From positions 1,605,501 through 1,669,500 of the forward strand of contig NZ_CP054840.1 in assembly GCF_013363755.1 (NCBI RefSeq): a DNA stretch of 64,000 bases. Direction: 5' to 3'. A program made the position numbers and the translations under genes. The DNA is from Comamonas antarctica. GTDB lineage: Bacteria; Pseudomonadota; Gammaproteobacteria; Burkholderiales; Burkholderiaceae_C. The notes below the pieces were generated by a model. That model was not told the DNA's origin. It worked only from the letters and a program-made list of their open reading frames with translations, and searched no databases. Shown piece by piece: positions 8,365-17,207 of this stretch. The first letter of the stretch is position 1. Every line of letters begins with the position of its first letter.

Positions 8365-9147
8365 ATGGATGCGTCTGCCATGGGCCTGCGCGGCAAGGTG
8401 GTGCTGGTCACGGGAGCGAGCCGGGGCATCGGTGCGGCCATTGCCGTGGCGTTCGCGCGACAGGGGGCGACGGTGGCCGTCAACCACCTGTCCAACGATG
8501 CGGCCGCGGCGCAGACGGTCGCGGCCTGCGTGGCTGCGGGCGGCGATGCCTGGGCCGCCAAGGCCGACGTCGGCGACCGGTCCGCGGTGCAGGCCATGGT
8601 GGACGGCATCGTGCGCGAGGCCGGAACCATCGACATCGTGGTCAACAACGCCTTCAAGCCCTTTGCATTCGACCCCGAGCGCCGGCGCCGTTTCGAGGAC
8701 CTGGAGTGGAGCGACTACCAGGCGCAGTTCGACGGTGCCGTGGGCGCGGCCTACAACGTGTGCCATGCGGCGCTGCCGCAAATGCGCCGGCGCGCGCGCG
8801 GCAGCATCGTCAACATCGCCAGCAATCTGGTCGAGCATCCGGTCGTGCCGTACCACGACTACACCACGGCCAAGGCCTCGCTGGTGGCTTTCAGCCGCAA
8901 CCTTGCCAGCGAACTCGGGCCGGTGGGCATCCGCGTCAACTGCGTGGCGCCAGGGCTGGTCTATCCCACCCAGGGCAGCCTGGGTACGAAGGAGTCGTTC
9001 CGTGAGGCGCTCATGGCGGCCACGCCCTTGCGGCGGCTGGCGCGCCCTGAGGATGTCGCAGGGCCGGTCCTGTTCCTGGCATCGGAGCTCAGCGGTTTCA
9101 TGACGGGGCAGGTGCTGCTCGTGGATGGCGGATTGGTGATGCGCTGA
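8365..9147 (+). CDS. Short-chain dehydrogenase/reductase (FabG-like)
   Basis: A 260-residue classical SDR: cofactor motif TGASRGIG near residue 17, NNA strand, NIASN with the catalytic Ser, and the YTTAK catalytic pair. The C-terminus ends SGFMTGQVLLVDGG as is usual. It starts one base after the binding-protein stop and is the last gene of the TPP operon. In context it is the best candidate to reduce the aldehyde made by the LuxE/LuxC pair to an alcohol, but oxidation or another carbonyl substrate cannot be excluded. Confidence 0.9.
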   Translation: MDASAMGLRGKVVLVTGASRGIGAAIAVAFARQGATVAVNHLSNDAAAAQTVAACVAAGGDAWAAKADVGDRSAVQAMVDGIVREAGTIDIVVNNAFKPFAFDPERRRRFEDLEWSDYQAQFDGAVGAAYNVCHAALPQMRRRARGSIVNIASNLVEHPVVPYHDYTTAKASLVAFSRNLASELGPVGIRVNCVAPGLVYPTQGSLGTKESFREALMAATPLRRLARPEDVAGPVLFLASELSGFMTGQVLLVDGGLVMR

Positions 9148-9304
9148 ATTGCCCATTGCGATCATGGCGGTATCGGGGTGTAAGCCAGGGCCGACCACGC
9201 ATCCGCTTTTGCTCCTACCGCGGCGCCGCCCGGGCTGATGCATCCTTGAGTCATACACCAACCCATGGATCCCCGCGAAGGATCCAAGCCACAAAGGAAC
9301 CGTT

Positions 9305-9484
9305 ATGAACACCGATCAAGTCAAGGGTACCCTCAAGGACGCAGCCGGCAAGGTGCAGCAAAAGGCTGGCGAGGTGGTCAACAGCCCCGAGCAGCAAGCC
9401 AAGGGCGTTGCCAAGCAGGTCGAGGGCAAGACCCAGAAGGCCGTGGGCGACGTGAAGGAAGCCGCGAAGGACGCAACGAAGTAA
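9305..9484 (+). CDS. CsbD-family stress protein
   Basis: A 59-residue hydrophilic protein beginning MNTDQVKGTLKDAAGKVQ, rich in Lys, Ala, Glu and Gln, with the KGxxKxxxGKVQxKxG pattern of the CsbD family. CsbD proteins are general-stress proteins of unknown biochemical role. AAAGGAA precedes the start. It is too short for ordinary gene calling but is clear by composition and has its own terminator. Confidence 0.9.
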   Translation: MNTDQVKGTLKDAAGKVQQKAGEVVNSPEQQAKGVAKQVEGKTQKAVGDVKEAAKDATK

Positions 9485-9526
9485 CCGTTGTTCGTGCCGG
9501 TTACCGCTAGGTAACCGGTGAGCACG

Positions 9527-9559
9527 AGCCCAGGCATGCGTATGCAGCCTGGGCTTTTT
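9527..9559 (+). terminator. Intrinsic terminator after the CsbD gene
   Basis: AGCCCAGGC (9527-9535) pairs with GCCTGGGCT (9547-9555), followed by a T run. Confidence 0.9.
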
Positions 9560-9634
9560 CACAGGCGCGCTGCGGCGCGTCAAATGCGCCGATGTCCGAC
9601 ATCCCGGCGCATGCAAGCCCCATAAGGTACCTGC

Positions 9635-9769
9635 ATGAATACACCTCCCGACGAAAACCAGGCCAAGCGCAACGCGTCTTTCCGCAGCCGCTTTTTCACC
9701 TCCCGCGGTCTCACGGTCATTGCCGGCGTATTGATTTTCCTGTTGATCGCGATCTTCGTGCCCTGGTAA
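9635..9769 (+). CDS. Small single-helix membrane protein (44 aa)
   Basis: The frame MNTPPDENQAKRNASFRSRF has a polar, basic N-terminus followed by a hydrophobic helix (about residues 26-43) ending at a Trp. An AAGG about 8 nt upstream supports translation. Tail-anchored topology is likely. Function unknown; it lies in a run of stress-related small genes. Confidence 0.55.
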   Translation: MNTPPDENQAKRNASFRSRFFTSRGLTVIAGVLIFLLIAIFVPW

Positions 9770-9852
9770 GCCGGAGCCACTCCATGACATGAGGCCCTGG
9801 TTGTGAAGACAGCCAGGGCCTTGTTGTTCGCGTCAGCATCGCCCCGGCGCTC

Positions 9853-10053
9853 TCAGTGCGGTGCTGCCGACAGCGCCTGCGGCGGCGCCGAAGTCGCGCC
9901 GTGCGGTGATGCGGGCAAAGCGTTGAGCGCCGCCGCCCAGGTATCCTTCATTTGGTTCACGACGCCGTGGCAATAGCGGTCGCCTTCCTTGTTGAGGTTG
10001 TACCCGCAGTTGCGGGCATAGGCTTCAAAGCGAAGTTTTTCCAGCGGAGTCAT
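9853..10053 (-). CDS. Hypothetical protein (66 aa)
   Basis: The frame MTPLEKLRFEAYARNCGYNL contains two Cys (Asn-Cys-Gly and Tyr-Cys-His) and one amphipathic helix, then an Ala/Pro-rich tail. AAAGGC precedes the start at 10053. No family is recognised. The gene is divergent from the TerB-like gene. Confidence 0.5.
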   Translation of the reverse strand: MTPLEKLRFEAYARNCGYNLNKEGDRYCHGVVNQMKDTWAAALNALPASPHGATSAPPQALSAAPH

Positions 10054-10231
10054 GCGATGCCTTTGCGCGCAGAACGCGTTGTCATGTGGTGTCAGTAACC
10101 GGGGCAGGCGAGTGGTTCCCGAACTTGGTATGTTCTTCCTGCGGCGCGGCGCCATGGCGGCAAACTTGCGGAACCCGCGGCGCGTTCGAGGCTCCAACTG
10201 CCTTGTTATCCATCCAGGAGCTGAAGCAACC

Positions 10232-11335
10232 ATGACACATGACGAAATCCGCGCCACTCTCACCCTGTGCCTGCTGGCCTCATTTGCCGACGGCGAGAAG
10301 CATGACCGTGAACGCGAGCAGATCCGCGACGTGGCCGAAGGCCTGGCGGGTGACCAATCCGTCAACCTGCCGGGCCTGTACCAGGACGTCCTGCTGCGCC
10401 GTGTAAAGCTCGACGATGTGCTGGCGCGCCTGGGCAGCACCGAGGCCCGCCAGCTGGCCTATGAGATGGCCGTGTGCGTATGCGATGCCGACGGCCAGAC
10501 CAGCCCCAAGGAAGAAGCTTTCCTGGCGCAGGTGCGCCAGGCCTGGGCAATGGGCGTGTCCGGCAACGCAGGCGAGGGGCCCGCAATGGGTGGGGCAACG
10601 GCCGCAGCGGCGGGCATCACCGCGGCCGGTACCGACTGGGGCCGCTCGGACGAGAGCTTCGATGTGCAGGCGCGCGCCGTGGCCGATGCGCCATTGCAGA
10701 GCCGCTTGCCCGAGCCGCAGCTGGCGCACGGCGGCTTCGACCAGGATGCGCTTGTGCCGCATCCGGAATCAGTGGACAGCCTCGCGGCCACCGCTGCGCA
10801 GCGCCGCCCGGGCACGCTCTCGGCCGCGGAGATGGACAGCAAGATCCTCAAGTCGTCGATCATGAACGGCGCCATCGAGCTGCTGCCGGAAAACCTGTCG
10901 ACGCTGGCCATCATTCCGCTGCAGATGCGGCTGGTCTACCAGATCGGGCAAAGCTATGGCTATGAACTCGACCGCGGCCACATCAAGGACCTGCTGGGCG
11001 CACTGGGCGTGGGACTGACTTCGCAATACCTCGAAGAAGCCGGGCGCAAGCTGCTGGGCGGCTTGCTGGGCAAGGCCGGCAAGGGCCTGCTGGGCGGCCT
11101 GGGTCGGCAGGCGGTGAGCAGCGGCATGAGCTTTGCCGCCACCTACGCGCTGGGCCATGTCGCAAACCAGTACTACGCGGGCGGCCGCACGCTGTCGACG
11201 GCCATGCTCAAGGACGCCTACCAGCATGTGATGCAGGACGGCCGCGCGCTGCAGTCGCGCTATCTGCCGCAGATGCAGGAGACCGCGCGCGGCCTGAACA
11301 CGGCCAAGATCATGGCCATGGTGCGCGGCGCCTGA
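10232..11335 (+). CDS. TerB-like / DUF697-domain protein
   Basis: A 367-residue protein in two parts. Residues 1-115 are an all-helical TerB-like region (LLASFADGEKHDREREQI, later CVCDADGQTSPKEEAFL with its acidic helix signature). A Gly/Ala linker leads to a C-terminal region (about 205-360) resembling DUF697: IELLPENLSTLAIIPLQMRL, a Gly/Leu/Lys-rich hinge and a hydrophobic helix AVSSGMSFAATYALGHVAN. TerB-type proteins are linked to tellurite and envelope stress. AGGAG about 11 nt upstream supports ATG 10232; an in-frame ATG at 10052 lacks support and crosses the divergent gene. Confidence 0.75.
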   Translation: MTHDEIRATLTLCLLASFADGEKHDREREQIRDVAEGLAGDQSVNLPGLYQDVLLRRVKLDDVLARLGSTEARQLAYEMAVCVCDADGQTSPKEEAFLAQVRQAWAMGVSGNAGEGPAMGGATAAAAGITAAGTDWGRSDESFDVQARAVADAPLQSRLPEPQLAHGGFDQDALVPHPESVDSLAATAAQRRPGTLSAAEMDSKILKSSIMNGAIELLPENLSTLAIIPLQMRLVYQIGQSYGYELDRGHIKDLLGALGVGLTSQYLEEAGRKLLGGLLGKAGKGLLGGLGRQAVSSGMSFAATYALGHVANQYYAGGRTLSTAMLKDAYQHVMQDGRALQSRYLPQMQETARGLNTAKIMAMVRGA

Positions 11336-11354
11336 GCCAGGGGGCAGCCGCGCA

Positions 11355-11663
11355 ATGGATTGGACGCCGCTGGAACATGCAGCCATTGCGGTCGGCCTGC
11401 AGTTGGCCGTGGGCATGCGCCTGCGCAACTGGTGGCTTGGCGGACTGCTCGGCTGCTGCTGGTTCCTGGCCCGGGAGCATACCCAGGCCGAGTACCGCTG
11501 GATTGCGCAGTTCGGCGCGGGTCTGCGTGCCAACCTGCCCTGGTGGGGTGGGTTCGATGCCAACGCCTGGGACCTCGGGTCGATGATGGACTGGATGGCG
11601 CCTGCGCTGGCCTGCACTGCGGTGTGGGCCTTGCTGCGCAAGCGCCGGCCGGCGCCGGCATGA
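11355..11663 (+). CDS. Hypothetical membrane-associated protein (102 aa)
   Basis: The frame begins MDWTPLEHAAIAVGLQLAVG and has two or three hydrophobic segments (about 8-20, 28-40 and 78-95) separated by a Trp/Arg-rich loop with REHTQAEYRW, ending in a basic tail. It follows the TerB-like gene by 19 bp and may share its transcript. No known family is recognised. Confidence 0.6.
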   Translation: MDWTPLEHAAIAVGLQLAVGMRLRNWWLGGLLGCCWFLAREHTQAEYRWIAQFGAGLRANLPWWGGFDANAWDLGSMMDWMAPALACTAVWALLRKRRPAPA

Positions 11664-11712
11664 ACCGCGCCGCCGGCTTGCAGCTGTGTCGGCTGCATGA
11701 CAATAATGCCGG

Positions 11713-12759
11713 ATGGAGCCTTTACTAGAACAATTGTCCGCCACGGTCACCCGTGCCAAGTCGCTGGAGGAGCTGTCGCGGCCGCTGCTCGACATGCTGG
11801 CCGCAGTCACCGGCATGGAGTCGACCTATCTCACCGCCATCGACTGGCAGCGCGACCTGCAGCACGTCCTGTACGCGCGCAACAGCGGCGAGATGAACAT
11901 TCCCGAGGGAATTTCCGTACCCTGGGGCCACACGCTGTGCAAGCGCGCGCTCGATGAGGAACATCTGTTTGCCAACGATGTCGATGCCCGCTGGGGTGGC
12001 GACGTGCCGGTGGCCCGGGACCTGCATATCCATTCCTACGTGAGCACGCCCGTGCGCCTGGCCAACGGTACGCTCTACGGCACTTTGTGCGCCGCCAGCT
12101 CGGCGCACCACGAGATGCCCGCGCAGGCACAGCGCATCCTGGCGCTGTTCGCGGCGCTGATTGCGCAGCAGATCGAGCGCGAGCAACTGGTGCATCAGTT
12201 GATGGAGGCCAATGCCCGCCTGAGCGCCTATGCGTCGACGGATCCTCTGACCGGGTTGCCGAACCGGCGCGCGCTGCAGGAGGCGCTCACCCGCTTGCAG
12301 GAGCAAGGACGGCGGCGCGGCATTGCGGTGCTCGTGGCGTTTGTCGACCTCGACGGTTTCAAGGACATCAACGATGCGCACGGGCATGAGGTCGGCGACC
12401 AATTCCTGCGCGCCGTGGCCGAGCGCCTGCGCGCCATGCTGCGCGCCGAGGACCTGGCGGCGCGATGGGGCGGCGACGAGTTCGTGGTGATCGCCCCGGG
12501 CCCCGAGGCCGGCGGTGCGCTCGCTGCGGCCGAAAGCGCATTCCAGCAGCGCGTGTTCGAGGCCACGCAGGGGGACTACCTGCTGGAGGCGCTGCGCATT
12601 GCCTACGCTGGCGCCAGCGTCGGCGTGCTGGGCGTGGCCCCGGGCACGCTGGGCGCGCTGCAGGCACTGGAAGCCGCGGACGCGGCCATGTACCGGGTCA
12701 AGAAGGCGCGGCGGCAGCAGCGGGTTGCGGCCGGCGCGGTAAGCACTGTCATTTCCTGA
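11713..12759 (+). CDS. GAF-GGDEF diguanylate cyclase
   Basis: A 348-residue cytoplasmic protein. Residues about 15-160 form a GAF sensor domain (STYLTAIDWQ, PWGHTLCKRALDE, YVSTPVRLANGTLYGTLCAA). The GGDEF domain follows: STDPLTGLPNRRAL, VDLDGFKDINDAHGHEVGD and the intact catalytic GGDEF at about residue 254. An inhibitory-site RxxD (RAED) lies exactly five residues before GGDEF, so product inhibition by c-di-GMP is expected. It converges on the stressosome-kinase operon together with the response regulator downstream. Confidence 0.9.
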   Translation: MEPLLEQLSATVTRAKSLEELSRPLLDMLAAVTGMESTYLTAIDWQRDLQHVLYARNSGEMNIPEGISVPWGHTLCKRALDEEHLFANDVDARWGGDVPVARDLHIHSYVSTPVRLANGTLYGTLCAASSAHHEMPAQAQRILALFAALIAQQIEREQLVHQLMEANARLSAYASTDPLTGLPNRRALQEALTRLQEQGRRRGIAVLVAFVDLDGFKDINDAHGHEVGDQFLRAVAERLRAMLRAEDLAARWGGDEFVVIAPGPEAGGALAAAESAFQQRVFEATQGDYLLEALRIAYAGASVGVLGVAPGTLGALQALEAADAAMYRVKKARRQQRVAAGAVSTVIS

Positions 12760-12901
12760 ACCGAGGTGGCGGCAGCGAGCGCTGCGCGATGTCCTGCAAC
12801 CGGCCGGACATTGCCTTACTTGTCGCGCGCACAAGCCCTAGAATCGGGAAAACCCTTTGCGTGCCTGAGTGACGCAAACCTTTTGCCATCAAGCCGCACG
12901 A

Positions 12902-13273
12902 ATGATTTCCTATTTATACGTAGAAGACGACGAAGATATCCGCGAGGGCGTGGCGTCGGTCATGGAGGCCGCGCACCGCGAGATCGTCACGGTGCCGCAT
13001 GCCGAAGCAGCATTGGCCCTGGCCGATACCGCGCGTTTCGATGTACTGGTCACCGACATCAGCCTGCCCGGGATGTCCGGCGTGGAGCTGGCGCGCGTCT
13101 GGCTGGAGCGCGACCCCGCGCGGCATGTGCTGCTGTTTTCGGGCTATGAGCTCAACCACGGGCTGGACGCGATCGGGCCCAACGTGCGTGCGCTGCTCAA
13201 GAGCATGGAACCCGAGGAGCTTGAAAGCATGCTGCAGTCGATCGAGCGCGCCTTGCCCTCCCGCGTCGCCTAG
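12902..13273 (+). CDS. Single-domain response regulator
   Basis: A 123-residue receiver domain without output domain. Acidic pocket VEDDED near residues 8-12, phospho-acceptor Asp in VTDISLPGMSG (about residue 52), and the Ser of LLFSGYE are present. The Lys position reads ALLKSME rather than KP, so the last loop is atypical. It lies 12 bp from the converging hybrid kinase and is the likely phosphate partner of one of the two kinases of the stressosome module. Confidence 0.85.
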   Translation: MISYLYVEDDEDIREGVASVMEAAHREIVTVPHAEAALALADTARFDVLVTDISLPGMSGVELARVWLERDPARHVLLFSGYELNHGLDAIGPNVRALLKSMEPEELESMLQSIERALPSRVA

Positions 13274-13284
13274 GATCCGGCGGC

Positions 13285-15261
13285 TCAGCCTTCGCCGGGC
13301 TGCGCCGGTCGCGCCAGCAGCGACTTGATCGCATCGAGCAGTTTCTGCGGCTGCAGCGGCTTGGCGAGGTGGTGATCGAAACCTGCCTCCAGCGCCAGTT
13401 GCCGGTCGGCTTCACGGCCGAACGCCGTCAAGGCAATTGACGGCACCCGGGAAAAGGCCTGCTGCGACGCGCGCACCTCGCGGATCAGATCGTAGCCGTC
13501 CTTGCCGGGCAAGCCGATGTCGCTGACGATGACGTCGGCACCCTGGGCCTGCAGCGAGGCCATGGCGGCGTCGTAGTCTCCGGCCATGGAAACCGTTGCG
13601 CCGCGCTCCTGCAGGATCAGCACCAGCAAATTGGCGGCTTCGGTATCGTCTTCGACCACCAGGATGCGCACGCCCGGCAGCATGTCGGCATCGTCGCCCA
13701 GCCCGGTCCATCCCGGTTCCTGGTGCGGCGACTCCGACTGGCCCTGCGGCAGCAGCACGGTGACGGTGGCGCCCTGGCCGAGGCCGGGGCTGGTGACCGA
13801 GATCTGTCCGGAGTGCAGGTCGACGAGGTGCTTGACGATGGACAGGCCCAGCCCCAGGCCGCCCGCCGTGCGGCTTCCGGGTGTGGCCGCCTGCGTGAAC
13901 TTCTCGAAGATGCGGTCGAGGAACTGCGCTTCGATGCCCTTGCCATGGTCGCGCACCGTGAGCACCAGATCGCTGTCGCGGGCCTCGAGGCCGACTTCGA
14001 GCGCGCCGCCTTCGTTGGAGAACTTGATCGCGTTGTTGAGGATGTTCCAGAAGATCTGCTGGAAGCGGGCCGGGTCGAGGAACGCCTTGATGCCGCGCGT
14101 GTGGGTGTCGAGGCGCAGCGTCAGGCGCTTGGCCTCCATCATCGCCTTGAGCGAGTCGAGCGACGATGAAATCAGCGCCGCCGGCTCGATCCATTCGCGC
14201 TCCAGCGCCAGCTTGCCCGAGTTGATTCTCGAGACGTCCAGGATGTCGCTGATGATGCGCGCCTGGGTGCTTGCATTGCGCTTGATCGCGTCCAGGCTGC
14301 GCGCGAACTCGGGCGGCGGCGACTTGCGCAGCAGCTGGTGCACGTTCATCATGATCGCGCTCAGCGGGTTGCGCAGCTCGTGCGACAGCACGGCGACGAA
14401 GTCGTCCTTCGAGCGGCTGTAGCGCTCGGCAGCGGCGCGCGCGGCCTGCTCGCGCTCGAGCAGCAGCTTGCGCTCCTGTTCGAGCTGGATGCGGTTGGAG
14501 ACGTTCGACACCGCGGCCACGCGCAGTTCGCCGTCGGCGCTGGGCGCCATGCTCCATTCGAGGTGCAGCAGATTGCCCTGTGCGTCGAGGAAAACGACTT
14601 CCTCGCGCCACAGCGGCTGCACATTTTGCGGCGTGCCGATGCGCTGGATCTGCTCCTCATGCCCGGGCGCGGAAAAGTCCGTCAGCGGGCGGCCCAGCAC
14701 CTCTTCGGCGCCGCGCCCCATCATCTCCAGCATCGCGGGATTGGCGTCGACAAAACGGCCTTGCTCGTCGATCAGTGCAATGCCGCTTTGCGCCTGTTCA
14801 TAGATCGAGCGGAACTTGGCTTCGCTGTGGTGGACGCGGTCCTCAGCCAGCCGGGCGCGCACCAGCGCCTGCACGGTGGCCACCAGCATTGCGGGCTCGG
14901 CCGGGTGGGTCAGATAGGCATCTGCGCCTGCATCCAGGCCGGCGACCTTGTCCGTTTCGGCGATGAAGGCCGCCGACAGATGCACGATGGGCAATGCACT
15001 GGTTGCTTCGCGCTCGCGCATGGCGCGGCAGACCTCGAAGCCGCCGATGTCCGGCAGGTGCACGTCAAGGACCACCGCGGAAATGTCGCCCAGAGAAAGA
15101 TCCAGTGCCTCCTGCCCGGTGCCGGCTTCGAGCGTGCGGAATCCGGCGGCGCGCAGCGCACGCGAGGTCGCATAGCAGGTGACCGGATTGTCATCGACGA
15201 CCAGCACGGTGTGCTTGGATCGGTCGATGCTGACATTGAGCCTGGCGGAAGTGGGTGGCAT
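13285..15261 (-). CDS. Hybrid sensor histidine kinase (REC-PAS-HisKA-HATPase-REC)
   Basis: A 658-residue cytoplasmic kinase. Domains: N-terminal receiver (Asp 66 in VVLDVHLPD), PAS domain (FRSIYEQAQSGIALIDEQGR), HisKA with SHELRNPLSAI, HATPase_c with NAIKFSNEGG, DHGKGIE and GGLGLGLSIVKHLV, and a C-terminal receiver with SDIGLPGKDGYDL and HLAKPLQ. In the first receiver the normally invariant Lys before Pro is His (YLTHPAE), so it may not respond to phosphorylation in the usual way. It is the last gene of the rsbR operon, 5 bp behind the other kinase, and probably connects stressosome output to the nearby response regulator. Confidence 0.9.
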   Translation of the reverse strand: MPPTSARLNVSIDRSKHTVLVVDDNPVTCYATSRALRAAGFRTLEAGTGQEALDLSLGDISAVVLDVHLPDIGGFEVCRAMREREATSALPIVHLSAAFIAETDKVAGLDAGADAYLTHPAEPAMLVATVQALVRARLAEDRVHHSEAKFRSIYEQAQSGIALIDEQGRFVDANPAMLEMMGRGAEEVLGRPLTDFSAPGHEEQIQRIGTPQNVQPLWREEVVFLDAQGNLLHLEWSMAPSADGELRVAAVSNVSNRIQLEQERKLLLEREQAARAAAERYSRSKDDFVAVLSHELRNPLSAIMMNVHQLLRKSPPPEFARSLDAIKRNASTQARIISDILDVSRINSGKLALEREWIEPAALISSSLDSLKAMMEAKRLTLRLDTHTRGIKAFLDPARFQQIFWNILNNAIKFSNEGGALEVGLEARDSDLVLTVRDHGKGIEAQFLDRIFEKFTQAATPGSRTAGGLGLGLSIVKHLVDLHSGQISVTSPGLGQGATVTVLLPQGQSESPHQEPGWTGLGDDADMLPGVRILVVEDDTEAANLLVLILQERGATVSMAGDYDAAMASLQAQGADVIVSDIGLPGKDGYDLIREVRASQQAFSRVPSIALTAFGREADRQLALEAGFDHHLAKPLQPQKLLDAIKSLLARPAQPGEG

Positions 15262-15266
15262 GGTGC

Positions 15267-16172
15267 TTATGAGAGGGTGCGCGGGTCGGCGGCCGTGGGC
15301 GTGACGCGGATGGGAATGGTGACGTAGAACGTCGATCCTTTCTGCGGTTTGCTTTCGACCGACACGTCGCCGCCCAGCAGCTCGGCCAGGCGCTTGCTCA
15401 GCGACAGTCCGAGCCCGGTGCCGCGCAGGCGCTTCTGGATCGGCGAATCGATCTGCGAATAGTCCTGGAAGATGGCGCCGTGGAACTCCGGTGCGATGCC
15501 GATGCCGGTGTCGGCCACGGCAAACTGCACGGATTCCTCCGAAAAGCGCCGCGCGCTGACGCGGATCTCGCCGCGCAGCGTGAATTTCAGCGCGTTGCTG
15601 ATGAAGTTGCGCAGGATCTGCGCCAGCTTGCGGTCGTCGGAAAACAGCTTGGGCACATCCACCGGTTCCTCGAAGATCAAGGTCACGTCCGGGTTGAACA
15701 CCACCGGCTTGAACATGCCGCGCAGCGCCGAGAACACGTCGACCATCTCGAACCAGTCCGGCGAGACCTCGATGCGTCCGGCCTCGACCTTGGCCAGGTC
15801 CAGCAAGTCATTGACCATCTCGGCGAATTCGGCCGAGGTGGTCTGGATGAAGCGCACCTGCTTTTCCTGCTCCTCGGTCAGCGGTCCGTCTACGCGGTCC
15901 TGCAGGATGCGCGCAATGCTCTGGATGGCGCCGATCGGCGTGCGGAACTCGTGGCTCATATAGGCCAGGAAGCGGCTCTTGAGCTCGGTGGCCTGGCGCA
16001 GGTGCTCGGCCTGCGCGTCAAGCTCGGCATAAAGCGCGAGCACGCCGCGGTTGGTTTCCTCGAGCTCGGTGCGCAGGGCATCGAGCTCCGCCTCGGCGGC
16101 GGCCAGCGCCCGCGCCAGGTCTTCGCTGGCGACAGGGGCGCCCTCAGCTTCTGTTCGGGTCATATCGTTCAT
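15267..16172 (-). CDS. Sensor histidine kinase, cytoplasmic
   Basis: A 301-residue kinase. A coiled coil (residues about 18-70, ALAAAEAELDALRTELEETN) precedes HisKA with YMSHEFRTPIGAI, then HATPase_c with NFISNALKFT, ADTGIGIAPE and GTGLGLSLSKRLAE. There is no membrane segment or periplasmic sensor, so it takes its input from a protein partner; the operon position behind rsbRST and the PP2C gene suggests the stressosome branch. It is spaced 9 bp from the upstream gene. Confidence 0.9.
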   Translation of the reverse strand: MNDMTRTEAEGAPVASEDLARALAAAEAELDALRTELEETNRGVLALYAELDAQAEHLRQATELKSRFLAYMSHEFRTPIGAIQSIARILQDRVDGPLTEEQEKQVRFIQTTSAEFAEMVNDLLDLAKVEAGRIEVSPDWFEMVDVFSALRGMFKPVVFNPDVTLIFEEPVDVPKLFSDDRKLAQILRNFISNALKFTLRGEIRVSARRFSEESVQFAVADTGIGIAPEFHGAIFQDYSQIDSPIQKRLRGTGLGLSLSKRLAELLGGDVSVESKPQKGSTFYVTIPIRVTPTAADPRTLS

Positions 16173-16181
16173 GGGAGATTC

Positions 16182-17207
16182 CTAGTCGCTGCGGCGCACC
16201 ACGAGCACGGTGACATCGTCGCGGCCGCGGCCGAAGTCGCGCACCAGAACCGCCGCAGCCAGCGTGGGATCGTGCCCGATCAGCGGCTCCACTGCCGCGG
16301 GAGGCCAGCGCGACTGCAAGCCGTCGCTATGGCACACCACCAGTGCATGCGGTGGCCAGGCCATCCGGGTTTCCTCCACGCGCCGCATCTGGACACCGAC
16401 GGTGCCGTATTGCGCCAGCATGGAACGGTTGAAAGTGCCGCTGACCACGCGGACCGCGACATTGCCCGCGCCGACCGACAGCAGGGTGTCGCTTTCGGCA
16501 TCGATGAGCGCGCGCGTCACTGCCGCGCCGCGCGTCATGCGCAGGATCACATGCGCTTCATCCAGCGCACTCCTGAGCTCGGCAAACGGCTTCTTGACGA
16601 ACTGGTCGGCTGCTGCCTGCGACGCCTGCGCGGCGTGCACGCCGTGTCCGAGGCCGTCGGCCACCAGGATGGCTGCGCGCTGGCCGTCAAAGGCCACCCC
16701 CCAGCTGTCGCCGCAGACCGTCTCGCCCGGAGCGGGCAGGGCGACCACGCCCCACTGGAACGCCTGCTTCGGGCGTGGACTGGCGCGCAGGCGCGCCAGG
16801 ATCACGGTGCCCTTGCCGACTTCGGAGTGGATGTCGAAATCCGTGGCAAGCCGCTGCACCGCGCCCAGCCCGGTGCCGGGTGAGCCGGCCGTGGAAAAGC
16901 CGTCGCGCATGGCCAGCGACAGGTCGCGTATGCCCGGGCCATTGTCCACCGACAGGATCTCGATTTCCGGGCCATCGGCCTGGCGCGATGCAATCCACAG
17001 CTGGCCCTGCTGCGCATGCTTGCACAGATTGGTGCCGAGCTCATTGACCAGGATCGCGGCCTGGCCGCAGGCCACTTCGCCAAATCCCAGCTCGCGGCAC
17101 AACGCTGCCACATGCCTGCGCGCTTCGCCCACACAACTCGGATCGCCCATCGGAAACGAGGTGTGGCTGGATCCTTGAATTATTTCCACCGTGTCACACT
17201 GACGCAT
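16182..17207 (-). CDS. ATPase-PP2C fusion phosphatase of the stressosome module (RsbX/RsbU-like)
   Basis: A 341-residue protein. Residues about 10-135 form an RsbT/RsbW-like HATPase domain (VNELGTNLCKHA, SVDNGPGI, GSPGTGLGAVQRL). Residues about 150-340 are a SpoIIE-type PP2C phosphatase (ETVCGDSWGVAF, VADGLGHGVHAAQA, CHSDGLQSRW, RGRDDVTVLVVR) with metal-binding Asp residues intact. In stressosome modules a PP2C of this kind dephosphorylates RsbR and RsbS and resets the complex. The start overlaps rsbT by 28 nt; a start at the inner Met of FPMGDPS would avoid the overlap. Confidence 0.85.
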   Translation of the reverse strand: MRQCDTVEIIQGSSHTSFPMGDPSCVGEARRHVAALCRELGFGEVACGQAAILVNELGTNLCKHAQQGQLWIASRQADGPEIEILSVDNGPGIRDLSLAMRDGFSTAGSPGTGLGAVQRLATDFDIHSEVGKGTVILARLRASPRPKQAFQWGVVALPAPGETVCGDSWGVAFDGQRAAILVADGLGHGVHAAQASQAAADQFVKKPFAELRSALDEAHVILRMTRGAAVTRALIDAESDTLLSVGAGNVAVRVVSGTFNRSMLAQYGTVGVQMRRVEETRMAWPPHALVVCHSDGLQSRWPPAAVEPLIGHDPTLAAAVLVRDFGRGRDDVTVLVVRRSD

